64,000 bases of DNA from Lentisphaeria bacterium UBA7640. GTDB lineage: Bacteria > Verrucomicrobiota > Lentisphaeria > Victivallales > Victivallaceae. The position numbers were made by a program, and so were the translations under genes. The stretch covers positions 1-64,000 of the forward strand of contig DLIO01000109.1 of NCBI GenBank assembly GCA_002483765.1. The letters run 5' to 3'. A model generated the notes under the pieces. The model was not told the DNA's origin. It did no database searches and saw only the letters and a program-made list of their open reading frames with translations. How positions within the stretch are numbered: the first letter of the stretch is position 1; each line of letters starts with the position of its first letter. Positions 45,842 to 54,007 of the stretch are shown here, one piece after another.

Positions 45842-46243
45842 ATGACCAAGAATAATGATAAAAAAAAGAAGCATTCTGCCGCTTTTCGAAAAAAATATTA
45901 TAATCTTTTGATGAAAACGCGTGAGCAGTTTGTCTCGCAAATGAATGTCCGCAGAGAAGAAGCTCTGAATACGGCGGACCTTGATAAAAGTAGTATTTCA
46001 AACCACATCGCTGATAGTGCCAACAACGAAATGGAGCTCCATTTATTAACCCAGGATGGCAATGTTCTTGAACTAATCGATTTAGCCCTAAAACGCCTTG
46101 AAGATGGCGAATACGGAACATGCATGGATTGTAGTTGCGATATTGGAGACCCTCGCTTGGAATTCCGTCCATACTCAATGTATTGCATTCAATGCAAGTC
46201 TATTCGGGAAAAAAACAACGGAATTAATCCCAATGTGGGGTGA
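45842..46243 (+). CDS. DksA/TraR family C4 zinc-finger protein
   Basis: 133 residues. N-terminal basic helix and coiled coil (residues 10-80), then the zinc finger CMDC, followed after 18 residues by CIQC in TCMDCSCDIGDPRLEFRP, near 97-120. DksA-like proteins bind the RNA polymerase secondary channel and shape the stringent response. The acidic tip residues at the coiled coil turn are not clearly DxxDxA, so it may be a TraR/YocK-type relative. ATG 45842 has the better spacing from AGGA than ATG 45836. The lspA start lies inside its last codons. Confidence 0.9.
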   Translation: MTKNNDKKKKHSAAFRKKYYNLLMKTREQFVSQMNVRREEALNTADLDKSSISNHIADSANNEMELHLLTQDGNVLELIDLALKRLEDGEYGTCMDCSCDIGDPRLEFRPYSMYCIQCKSIREKNNGINPNVG

Positions 46244-46766
46244 GCCGAAAGATTTTAGACACAATCCTAAAGAATCGCTCATTGTCAGTTGTTCCGCAGG
46301 ATTGGCGGCATTGCTCTTAATCATTGATCAAGTCACCAAGGTTTTGGTGACCCATCATTTCATTCTTCATGAGCGAAAAACCATCATTCCAGGATTTTTC
46401 GATTTAACCTACATCGTAAATCGTGGAGCAGCTTGGGGCATATTCCAAGGTCAAGTATTTATACTGTTGGCTATTGGCATCTTGGTTGGTGCGGCGGTAA
46501 TAATTTTCATGCGCTGGTTAACCGAAGGTTATACTGAGCGTTATTGGGCAATTTTCATCGTACTCAGTGGAATTATCGGCAATTCAATTGACCGCATCTG
46601 GCGCGGTGAAGTTGTCGATTTTTTAGATTTCTACATTGGTCAACGGCATTGGCCAGCATTCAATGTAGCCGACATCTCAATCTGCGTCGGCCTATCCCTT
46701 TACTTCCTATCGCTACTCTTACATCCGCAGAAAAAAACTAATCCACCAGAAAAAACTACAGAATAG
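46233..46766 (+). CDS. lspA: Signal peptidase II (prolipoprotein signal peptidase)
   Basis: 177-residue inner-membrane aspartyl protease that removes lipoprotein signal peptides. Four transmembrane segments; conserved blocks IDQVTK near 30, VNRGAAWGIF near 66, SGIIGNSIDRI near 115, VVDFLDFY near 127 and FNVADISICVG near 147, carrying the two catalytic aspartates. ATG 46233 overlaps the dksA-like stop by 11 bases, giving coupled translation. This pairing of a TraR-like gene with lspA fits PVC-type genomes, as inference. Confidence 0.96.
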   Translation: MWGEPKDFRHNPKESLIVSCSAGLAALLLIIDQVTKVLVTHHFILHERKTIIPGFFDLTYIVNRGAAWGIFQGQVFILLAIGILVGAAVIIFMRWLTEGYTERYWAIFIVLSGIIGNSIDRIWRGEVVDFLDFYIGQRHWPAFNVADISICVGLSLYFLSLLLHPQKKTNPPEKTTE

Positions 46767-46877
46767 TCCATCCTCGTCCCACGTTAGTAATAATATGAAT
46801 GTTATTAACTGGATTCATTGAGACTAAAGAATATCGAGCGCAAACAACTTGAGTTTTTTGCGTCAACAAGAGAGAGA

Positions 46878-46963
46878 TGGTACCGAAGGTGGGAGTTGAA
46901 CCCACACGCCCTTGCGGACACCAGATTTTGAATCTAGCGCGTCTGCCATTCCGCCACTTCGGC
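46878..46963 (-). tRNA. tRNA-Leu (anticodon CAA)
   Basis: 86 bases including an encoded CCA. Acceptor stem GCCGAAG with CTTCGGT (one G-U pair), D-loop typical of class II, anticodon stem AGA with loop TTCAAAA giving CAA, variable arm TGTCCGCAAGGGCG, and T-arm GTGGGTTCAACTCCCAC. Reads UUG codons. Confidence 0.96.
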
Positions 46964-47115
46964 ACGAGTTCTTAAAATAGAACATTTCGGCTTAATTTCA
47001 AACAAGATATCAGATTTTTTAGAAATATTATCCGAATATTTTAATGTGGGTTGAAAATCAGCGTGCCGTTAACTAAAGTATCTGGTTAAAACATGAATTT
47101 ATCACGGGAGATAAT

Positions 47116-47826
47116 ATGAAAAAGGTACTTTTTGACTTGATTGCCCTTCAAGATGTTGATATGAAAGTTCGTGGACTAAAAACTCGCCTCGGCATGATTC
47201 CAAAAGAGCGCAAAAAATTTGAACAAGCTCTTGATGACGCAGAGAGCGCTATTAAAGACAAACGCAATAAACTTAAAGCAATTGAGCTCAACATTAATAA
47301 AACTGAATCAGAGATTGCCAAATTTGATGATAGCGTTAGGAAACTCCAAAGCAATTCCGCTTTGGTTAAAAAAAATAATGAATATCAGGCGATGCTCTTG
47401 GAGATTGAACATAACAAAGAGAAAATAAGCAATCTAGAAACTGAATTACTGGAGATGATGGATCAGGCCGACGCAATGAAAAAATCCCTCTCTACTGAAG
47501 AATGCCAAGGCGCCGCCCGTATAAAATCGATAAAAGATGAATTAGATGAATTAGTTACCTTGGAACGCGAAATAAAAGAACAGGGGCGCGCATTGCTAGC
47601 CAAAAGCAAGGAGTTTACCGCACATGTTAGACCAGAACTTCTGGAGCGCTACCAGCACTTGCTCAAGGGCGAAGGGCAGCCGTTGGTCAAATTAAAAGGT
47701 GAGATCTGTGGAAACTGTAATTTCAAAATAACTCCACAAACTCGCAACAATTGTCTTAGTGGCAATATCGTCAATTGCGACAACTGTTCGCACATGCTTT
47801 ATCACGATCCAAACAGTAGTGAATAA
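47116..47826 (+). CDS. Coiled-coil zinc-ribbon protein (CT398/CdsZ-like)
   Basis: 236 residues. A long antiparallel coiled coil (residues 1-180, heptad-like Leu/Ile/Lys/Glu pattern with NNEYQAMLLEIEHNK near 95) is followed by a C4 zinc ribbon, CGNC near 200 and CDNC near 222. This is the PF02591-type architecture known from Chlamydia CT398 and many bacteria. The Chlamydia protein binds sigma-54 and secretion components, but function is not general. Followed 14 bases later by palindrome copy 7. Confidence 0.92.
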   Translation: MKKVLFDLIALQDVDMKVRGLKTRLGMIPKERKKFEQALDDAESAIKDKRNKLKAIELNINKTESEIAKFDDSVRKLQSNSALVKKNNEYQAMLLEIEHNKEKISNLETELLEMMDQADAMKKSLSTEECQGAARIKSIKDELDELVTLEREIKEQGRALLAKSKEFTAHVRPELLERYQHLLKGEGQPLVKLKGEICGNCNFKITPQTRNNCLSGNIVNCDNCSHMLYHDPNSSE

Positions 47827-48177
47827 TTCGTAACTCTTGTTCTAAATTAGCGCGCGCATAATGCGCGCGCGAATTAACAATGCAAAGTTACCCAGAAATT
47901 TATGAATAAAATTTCTCTATTGGTTTAGTGAACAGGATAAAAATATCCATTCACCTGTGTGCCCAGCTATAGTTAGATCCGCCATTTCTCCATATTTTCG
48001 ATAATTCAGTTTTTTCCTTCTAAATTTTTATGTATCTTTACTAACGTGAAAATTAAATTATACTTTTTCATGCAGGCTTTATTTAAAAATTCTTGTTTGA
48101 ATTGACGTTAATGCCAGTTATATTTGAGGTAGTTGTGTATTTTACACGTAATAATAATCACTAAAAATGGGTGAAAA
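47827..48177. other. Intergenic region with palindrome copy 7 and mechanosensitive-type gene leader
   Basis: 351 bases, AT-rich. It contains the palindrome at 47840-47880, and a TTTTACACGTAA motif at 48140-48151 near the next start codon. A weak promoter-like TTGAAT/TATATT pair (48098-48124) is present. I see no open frame or RNA gene. Confidence 0.55.
47840..47880. repeat. GCGC palindrome copy 7 (extended, 20-1-20 with three mismatches)
   Basis: Core AGCGCGCGCAT-A-ATGCGCGCGCG centred on 47860, flanked by TTCTAAATT on the left and AATTAACAA on the right. Seventeen of 20 pairs match. It begins 14 bases after the zinc-ribbon gene stop. Confidence 0.92.
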
Positions 48178-49668
48178 ATGAAAGAATCAATTCAAAACAC
48201 TTGGACAATGATTGTGGACAGTAATCTGCTACCGGTAATTAGCGCGCTCTTGGTGCTTATTCTCGGTTGGCTATTGGCGGTAGTAATATCGCGCGCAGCT
48301 AGAAACGGCGTATCTAAGCTTGGAAGAGATGAAAAAATCGGTAAATGGGTATCAAACGAGCACGGACATTATGAAAAAGGTGCAAAATTGGTTGGAGCTC
48401 TTATTTATTATACCATTCTCCTTTTTACTGTCGTTTGTTGCCTTAGCGTGCTTAATCTTTCGCAAGCCGCTGAACCTATTCAAAACTTCATTTCGCAACT
48501 AACCGGCTATATTCCCAATCTAATCGGGGCGGCTCTGCTGGGTTTGATTGCATTTTTTGTGGCAAAAGCTCTTGAAATGCTGTCTTCTTCACTGGCGAAA
48601 AGTTTAAAAATTGATGAACGTACTCCGGGCAAAGCGCCAGCAAAGCCACTCAGTAGCACCGTCTCAGAAGTTGTATACTGGACTACGTGGTTGTTTTTCT
48701 TGCCGGCGATTCTTAATGCTTTGAAAATTGAGGGAATTACTGAGCCGCTTCAGCAGATGCTAAGTAAAGTTATGGCTTATGTGCCAAACTTGATAGCGGC
48801 AGCTGCAATCCTTTTCTTTGGTCTTCTAGCCGCCAAAATCGTTCGCAATGCAGTCAATGGACTGCTCGCGGTCGTTCGCCTCGATGAACTGGGCAAGAAA
48901 GCAGGTACACAGAGGATTTTAGGCGACAAAGGGATCACTAACCTTGTTGGGCTCATTGCCTACATCTTAGTAGCAATCCCGGTTATTACGGCGGCGTTGC
49001 ACGCATTAAAAATTGAAGCCCTAACCAACATGGTTTCAGGTTTCTTCAACAAAATTCTGGGTGCCACTGCGAACTTGATTGGTGCAGGACTCTTAATCAT
49101 CGCTGCATTCATAATTGCTGGCCTAGTTTCCGGCATGGTTGCACAATTGGTTGAAGGTATGGGATTCAACAAATTAATTGCCCGTCTCGGTTTTGGCTCC
49201 AAAGTAACGGCGGAAAACACTACAGTGCCTACGACTACACCAGCCAATGTTGTCGGCAAATTGACCTTCTTGGCGATTATGCTTTTTGCTGCAATCTCTG
49301 CAGCAGAAATGCTCGGCTTCCTGGGACTTTCTGATCTCCTGAAGAAATTCACCGAGTTTGGTGGCAATATCATTATTGCAGCTATTGTGATGGTGATTGG
49401 TATGTTCTTGGCGAATTTTGCTGCTGACGCTGTTCGCGGGAAAGGAGCAAACTCTGAGCTTATCGCATTCATAATCAAAATCACAGTCTGGATTTTTACT
49501 GGTGCGATTGCAATTCACAATCTTGGCATCGGTGGACCGATTGTCCAAACTGCATTCACTTTGATTCTTGGCGCAGTCTGCGTAGCGATAGCGATTGCCT
49601 TTGGCATTGGCGGACGCGAATTCGCAGCTGGAAAACTAAATGAATGGAGTGATAAATTCAAGAAATAA
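48178..49668 (+). CDS. CmpX-like multi-pass membrane protein (mechanosensitive channel TM-helix repeats)
   Basis: 496 residues, mostly hydrophobic helices. It contains four copies of the TM_helix unit found in CmpX-type channels: IPNLIGAALLGLIAFFVAKAL near 111, VPNLIAAAAILFFGLLAAKI near 200, ATANLIGAGLLIIAAFIIAG near 296 and GGNIIIAAIVMVIGMFLANF near 395. The cytosolic beta domain of MscS is absent. Family members are annotated as mechanosensitive ion channels, but direct evidence for channel function is limited. It stands alone, closed by a strong terminator. Confidence 0.88.
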   Translation: MKESIQNTWTMIVDSNLLPVISALLVLILGWLLAVVISRAARNGVSKLGRDEKIGKWVSNEHGHYEKGAKLVGALIYYTILLFTVVCCLSVLNLSQAAEPIQNFISQLTGYIPNLIGAALLGLIAFFVAKALEMLSSSLAKSLKIDERTPGKAPAKPLSSTVSEVVYWTTWLFFLPAILNALKIEGITEPLQQMLSKVMAYVPNLIAAAAILFFGLLAAKIVRNAVNGLLAVVRLDELGKKAGTQRILGDKGITNLVGLIAYILVAIPVITAALHALKIEALTNMVSGFFNKILGATANLIGAGLLIIAAFIIAGLVSGMVAQLVEGMGFNKLIARLGFGSKVTAENTTVPTTTPANVVGKLTFLAIMLFAAISAAEMLGFLGLSDLLKKFTEFGGNIIIAAIVMVIGMFLANFAADAVRGKGANSELIAFIIKITVWIFTGAIAIHNLGIGGPIVQTAFTLILGAVCVAIAIAFGIGGREFAAGKLNEWSDKFKK

Positions 49669-49687
49669 TATTTTAAATATTAATTCC

Positions 49688-49717
49688 AAGCCGGAGCCAT
49701 AAAGCTCCGGCTTTTTT
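49688..49717 (+). terminator. Intrinsic terminator after the CmpX-like gene
   Basis: AAGCCGGAGC (49688-49697), loop CATAAA, GCTCCGGCTT (49704-49713) followed by T residues; a perfect 10-pair stem 20 bases after the stop codon. Confidence 0.93.
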
Positions 49718-49865
49718 ATTGGTCAGGAAAGAGAATAGAGTCGCCTTGGACGGTGCAAACTTTTATTATCCGGAATAAATGTTTGTCTTTGGGCATTGGT
49801 AGTGAAACCATTAAACCATCTTGAGCTCAAATCTTCGTAAAAGTTACAACGCGTAGTAATAAAAT

Positions 49866-50651
49866 TTATATTATGTTTGGTGGCAATTTACCGTGTACTT
49901 TTTTGTACAATTCGGTCGCGGTCCTTTGGACATCATTCCAGAATTGCGGGGTCATTCTACCGTAAAACAGAATAAAATATAAGATATCGCGGCGATTTAA
50001 GCCGGCATCCATTGAGGAGAAAAATAGTCCTGCGACATCTTTTACTCGGTAGCGGTACGGAATATTCTTTCTAATTTGCGCACGATGCAAGTCAATCACA
50101 TATAATTCGGGGAAATGTCCGATTAGCGATCTTTTTAACATGAAGTGACAAATATAGCAATCGCGGTGGTTTAGCCCGGCATTGTGCATAAGAAAGACCA
50201 TTTGTGTCAATTCTTTAATTAATGCGCGCTTGGTGGCCTGTAATGGTGGTTTTACTGCCCAATCGCGACAGTAGTCCTCTAACGTCACAATATCGGTCAA
50301 CTCTTTGGTAATTAAAAACGAAGCGATTTTTGCAGGGTTTTTACCACGCGAACCGTAGGCGCAAGGCGTCATGGTATTGACGCCGATTTTTTCCAGCAAT
50401 CTTATTGCGTGATATTCGTTGGACGCGCCAAGTATGGGAAGCTTAAGTTGGAAAAGATTTTTAAAAATCTCACGCCAACTGGAACCACGGTGGATTTTAG
50501 CAAAATAGCCACGTCCCTCGAGCTCAAATCGAAAAGTACGACGGGTTTTCACCTCGCGAAAAACCTCGCCATCAAGGCATTCAGCCTCAGCAAAAGGATC
50601 ACAGCCATCCCATAATTCTTGGAATGTTTGATCTAAAAATATTTCATACAT
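49866..50651 (-). CDS. rfaP: LPS core heptose I kinase (WaaP/RfaP family)
   Basis: 261 residues; lipopolysaccharide kinase that phosphorylates the inner core. DPFAEAECLDGEVFREVKTR and YFAKIHRGSSWREIFKN near the start, PILGASNEYHAI, and the kinase loop GLNHRDCYICHF near 165 followed by VIDLHRAQIRK match E. coli WaaP across the entire length. Core phosphorylation stabilises the outer membrane through divalent cations. ATG 50651 has GGGAGA six bases upstream; a GTG at 50669 would overlap rfaG. Last gene of the operon. Confidence 0.95.
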   Translation of the reverse strand: MYEIFLDQTFQELWDGCDPFAEAECLDGEVFREVKTRRTFRFELEGRGYFAKIHRGSSWREIFKNLFQLKLPILGASNEYHAIRLLEKIGVNTMTPCAYGSRGKNPAKIASFLITKELTDIVTLEDYCRDWAVKPPLQATKRALIKELTQMVFLMHNAGLNHRDCYICHFMLKRSLIGHFPELYVIDLHRAQIRKNIPYRYRVKDVAGLFFSSMDAGLNRRDILYFILFYGRMTPQFWNDVQRTATELYKKVHGKLPPNII

Positions 50652-50665
50652 ATAATTTCTCCCGT

Positions 50666-51820
50666 TCACTCCGAAGAGTAACTCTGCTCATTACAAACCT
50701 TTCTTGCATGGTGCTCAATTATTTCAGCGGCAACCTTGGGTCTTTCGTAGAAATTAACGCTAGCAGCATAATTTACAATCTTTTCGCGCATAGTTTTCAG
50801 ACCTTCTGGATTTTGCAATAATTCAATTACAGCCTTGTTCCACGTATCTTGATGGAACGGTTCCGCCAAAACTACTCCGCCAGCGGACACTACAATATCT
50901 TCATAACCACAAACACTACTGCAAATCATCGGCAGTCCAGCAGTTAACCCCTCAATCAATACAGTTCCGGTGGCCTCTTTGCGGGCCGGATGAATCATCA
51001 AATCGGCGGCTAACAATAGATCCCCAATGTCATCGCGTCCGCCAGCAAAAATTACACGATTAGAGAGTTTCAATGCTTCTGCGAGTTTATTGAATCGATT
51101 ACTACTGTCACGACCAGCAATTAATAGACGTACTGGAATTTCCGATGGTATTACCGCAATCGTCTGTAGTGTACGATCGACACCTTTAGTTGCGAAACCA
51201 GAACAAACTTGGATTAATAAGAACTCGTCGGGGCGTATTTGGAACTCAGAACGTACAGCATTACGAATACTAATAATTTTAGCGGGATCTTCTGGCGGTT
51301 TGCGATCTTCTTCAATGCCTGGTGGTAAAAGATGAAAACGCTCGTCTGGAGTGCCATAAGTATCGATAAAATCTTTTTTCTGTCGTTCAGTCAAATACAT
51401 TATGGCTGTCTTGGCATCTGGGGTAAAAACCTTTTCTTCCATTGCGCGGTAAATTCGATAGCGATTGGTAAAAAAGCGTTTAAAGCCTGCAGTTGCGGCA
51501 GATTCGGTGGCGAAACAGTTATCAGCGGCAAAATAAACATCGAGTCCACCCATGCGGTTGAATCCAACCGTTAAACCTGGCGGATTATTGGCTAGTTCGG
51601 ACAACACAAGTCGCTCGAAGGAAACCGCTTTCGCATGGTTGCTAAAACCTTTGGCATTAATAATTTCAAGCTCTACACCAGCTAAAGCGGGCCCATTCCA
51701 TTCTCGTGTATAAACCGTTATTTTATGTCCGCGCTTTAAACATTCGATGGCGATGCGCCGAAAGTCTAGCTGAAGACCACCATGTGGAAAAAATTTAAAT
51801 ATTACAAATGCTAATTTCAT
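50666..51820 (-). CDS. rfaG: LPS core alpha-1,3-glucosyltransferase (WaaG/RfaG family)
   Basis: 384-residue GT4 enzyme. It begins MKLAFVIFKFFPHGGLQLDF, has VGFNRMGGLDVYFAADNCFA near 92, ILPPGI-like LLPPGIEEDRK, VCSGFATKGVDRTLQ, and the donor motif EATGTVLIEGLTAGLP. Order and wording follow E. coli WaaG, so glucose transfer to heptose II is likely. ATG 51820 overlaps the spoU stop by four bases; a TTG at 51844 is less likely. With rfaP downstream it forms an inner-core module. Confidence 0.95.
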   Translation of the reverse strand: MKLAFVIFKFFPHGGLQLDFRRIAIECLKRGHKITVYTREWNGPALAGVELEIINAKGFSNHAKAVSFERLVLSELANNPPGLTVGFNRMGGLDVYFAADNCFATESAATAGFKRFFTNRYRIYRAMEEKVFTPDAKTAIMYLTERQKKDFIDTYGTPDERFHLLPPGIEEDRKPPEDPAKIISIRNAVRSEFQIRPDEFLLIQVCSGFATKGVDRTLQTIAVIPSEIPVRLLIAGRDSSNRFNKLAEALKLSNRVIFAGGRDDIGDLLLAADLMIHPARKEATGTVLIEGLTAGLPMICSSVCGYEDIVVSAGGVVLAEPFHQDTWNKAVIELLQNPEGLKTMREKIVNYAASVNFYERPKVAAEIIEHHARKVCNEQSYSSE

Positions 51821-52653
51821 TTGGACCAATCCGGTTTTCGCCAATTTCGTTGTCGAGCGGCCTCATATAAGAGAATAGTGGCGGCGGCAGTGACATTCAG
51901 AGAATCTATTTTGCCGAGCATTGGGATTCTAACCTTGATGTCGGCATTGTCGAGCCAAAATGGCGTCAAGCCAGTTTGTTCGCGCCCTACAACTATGGCA
52001 ACGCCATTAGTCATATCAGATTCGGTATAATTTAATTCGGTATGCGGCGTCGCGGATAAGATTTGAATATTATTGCCACGCAACCAGTTTAATGCAGTCA
52101 CGGAATCAGTTTCAACGAGTGGAACGCAAAACAATGCGCCGGTGCTGGCACGGATAACGTTTGGATTATAGATATCAGTTCCTTTGTCGCAGACAATCAA
52201 TCCATCAACGCCAGCGGCATCGGCTGAACGCAACATTGAACCCAGATTGCCGGGTTTTTCTATCGCTTCGGCAATCAGATAAAAACCGTTCTTTTTTGCG
52301 GGCATATCTTCCATGCGATGCTGTTTCATAACCGCTGTTGCGATCAACCCTTCAGGGCGTTCGCGATAAGCCATTTTTTCCAACACCGTTGGGGCGACTT
52401 GAAAATTACAAACCCCAGCCGTCGCGAGTTGTTGCAGGAGAGGAAATTCATTCTCTCCTAGAAACATCTCAGGGCAATAAAAACACTCAACCAATTTCAT
52501 GCCGTATTCAAATGCACGGGTCAATTCGCGGTAACCTTCAAGTAGAGTCAAACGACTACTTTCACGTTCACTACGATTACGCAAAGCGCATGCGGCTTTT
52601 ATTGTCGAATTTTGGCGGCTGGTAATAATAATTTGATTGCCCTCAAAACTCAT
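51817..52653 (-). CDS. SpoU/TrmH-family RNA methyltransferase
   Basis: 278 residues. N-terminal substrate-binding segment (residues 1-110), then a SPOUT trefoil-knot fold: motif 1 EAIEKPGNLGSMLRSADAAG near 120-140, motif 2 VVGREQTGLTPFW near 222, motif 3 IPMLGKIDSLNVTAAATIL near 242. It methylates ribose 2'-OH in rRNA or tRNA using SAM; the target is unknown. It overlaps neighbours on both sides, an odd place for an RNA modification gene within an LPS unit. Confidence 0.94.
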   Translation of the reverse strand: MSFEGNQIIITSRQNSTIKAACALRNRSERESSRLTLLEGYRELTRAFEYGMKLVECFYCPEMFLGENEFPLLQQLATAGVCNFQVAPTVLEKMAYRERPEGLIATAVMKQHRMEDMPAKKNGFYLIAEAIEKPGNLGSMLRSADAAGVDGLIVCDKGTDIYNPNVIRASTGALFCVPLVETDSVTALNWLRGNNIQILSATPHTELNYTESDMTNGVAIVVGREQTGLTPFWLDNADIKVRIPMLGKIDSLNVTAAATILLYEAARQRNWRKPDWSK

Positions 52654-54007
52654 TGGCTAATTCGCGCCAAGTCTTAATCAATTTTTCTGAAGTTTTCTTC
52701 TCTGGGGGGCTGGAGCGCGGCGTTGTTTCATAACCGCCGCGGCCATAGTTCCAAGCATTTGGAATATAGCCTCCGCCGGTCTTGAGATTTCCGGTGCCAT
52801 TGCTGTGCGAAACTACCATCGCCAGATAATCGCCGAAGATTGCTTTACGGACAGTCATACCAATTTCGATAAACGGTTCAGATGGCAGTGATGCGATAAC
52901 CGCTTCATCTCCGAACTTAATCCCAGTCAGAAGATAATTCATGACTTCCTTTGTTTCACGCATTTGCAATAACTTTACTGCGAAAAATTTTAATGCAAAA
53001 GGGGTCTTTTTGGCTAAATCTTCAGAAGTCAAATCTTGACCTGACACTCCGTCAACTTGAATATCGGGATACTGGTCAACAATGGCTTGGGCGGTGGCGA
53101 TCTCGTCCGCTTCAAGCTGTCGCGAATTAACCGCGATTGTGCGATGAACCGTTTTGACGCTGTTTGAAACCAATGGGTTCAAGTTTGGCAGCTCTTTTGA
53201 AATGGCGTTGGCATAACCGATACCAATACGTTCCGCTTCTGCATAATTTGTTTGGTTGTTATCATTTTTAATATCAAAATGATTGATGTTACCAGCGCAA
53301 CCGATTAACGGCATCACCATACTGCCAGCGCCCAACTCACTTTGCAATGCCCGGATAGTAAAACCAGCCCAGTCGCCGGAAACATCGTTTCCTCCGATGG
53401 TATCAGTATGATTGATGATATTCGCCAACAGCACTTTTAACTTTCCATGTTGACGAATCGCGATCAATGGGATCTCTGGATCGATATCCCCTTCTGAAGT
53501 CAGGACGTCGGGATTCAGTTTTCCAGGGTTGGTAACAACTTGCCCATCTTTCATCCAGTAACGGCGATTGAACATAAAACGGTGTTCGGCTGCCAATCCT
53601 GACTCTAGCGATCCAGGTTGCATTTTTGCGAGCGCATCTTGGAGAGCTTCGGCAGCTTTGAAGGCGACAAATTTTATATATTCAGGATCGGAACCAACTT
53701 TGGGATTACGTACTTCCGGTGCAGTGTGAGTGTGGGTTGCGGTCATAATCAAATTAGCGCTGTTAACCTCATTGATTCCAGCGTCGGCAAATGCTTTAGT
53801 CGTCGCTTCGTAGATCTCGGTTGAAACCGTAATCAAGTCAAACTGGACAATAAATGCATACTGTCCATCGCTGTAAAGCGCCAATGCGCGAACCTCAATA
53901 TCATCAAGCACCTTTTCCCACATTCTAGTATTAAAATAGCCAGCCAATGTGATTGGCATTTCAGGGTTGATGCAACGTCTTCCAATACCGAAATGAAATC
54001 CTTTCAT
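52643..54007 (-). CDS. Neutral/alkaline non-lysosomal ceramidase-like protein
   Basis: 454 residues with no signal peptide. FGIGRRCINPEMPITLAGY at the start and MTATHTHTAPEV near 89 (zinc histidines) match the N-terminal domain of neutral ceramidase-like proteins; NHTDTIGGNDVSGDWAG near 205 and GCAGNINH near 243 supply further conserved residues. Many bacterial members have unknown substrates and need not cleave ceramide. It is shorter than secreted ceramidases, lacking the C-terminal sandwich domain. It overlaps the flanking genes by 11 and four bases. Confidence 0.85.
   Translation of the reverse strand: MKGFHFGIGRRCINPEMPITLAGYFNTRMWEKVLDDIEVRALALYSDGQYAFIVQFDLITVSTEIYEATTKAFADAGINEVNSANLIMTATHTHTAPEVRNPKVGSDPEYIKFVAFKAAEALQDALAKMQPGSLESGLAAEHRFMFNRRYWMKDGQVVTNPGKLNPDVLTSEGDIDPEIPLIAIRQHGKLKVLLANIINHTDTIGGNDVSGDWAGFTIRALQSELGAGSMVMPLIGCAGNINHFDIKNDNNQTNYAEAERIGIGYANAISKELPNLNPLVSNSVKTVHRTIAVNSRQLEADEIATAQAIVDQYPDIQVDGVSGQDLTSEDLAKKTPFALKFFAVKLLQMRETKEVMNYLLTGIKFGDEAVIASLPSEPFIEIGMTVRKAIFGDYLAMVVSHSNGTGNLKTGGGYIPNAWNYGRGGYETTPRSSPPEKKTSEKLIKTWRELANEF

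Noticed and set aside
48960..49484. A 174-residue open frame antisense to the CmpX-like gene.
   Set aside because: Composition mirrors the hydrophobic repeats on the other strand; no start signals.
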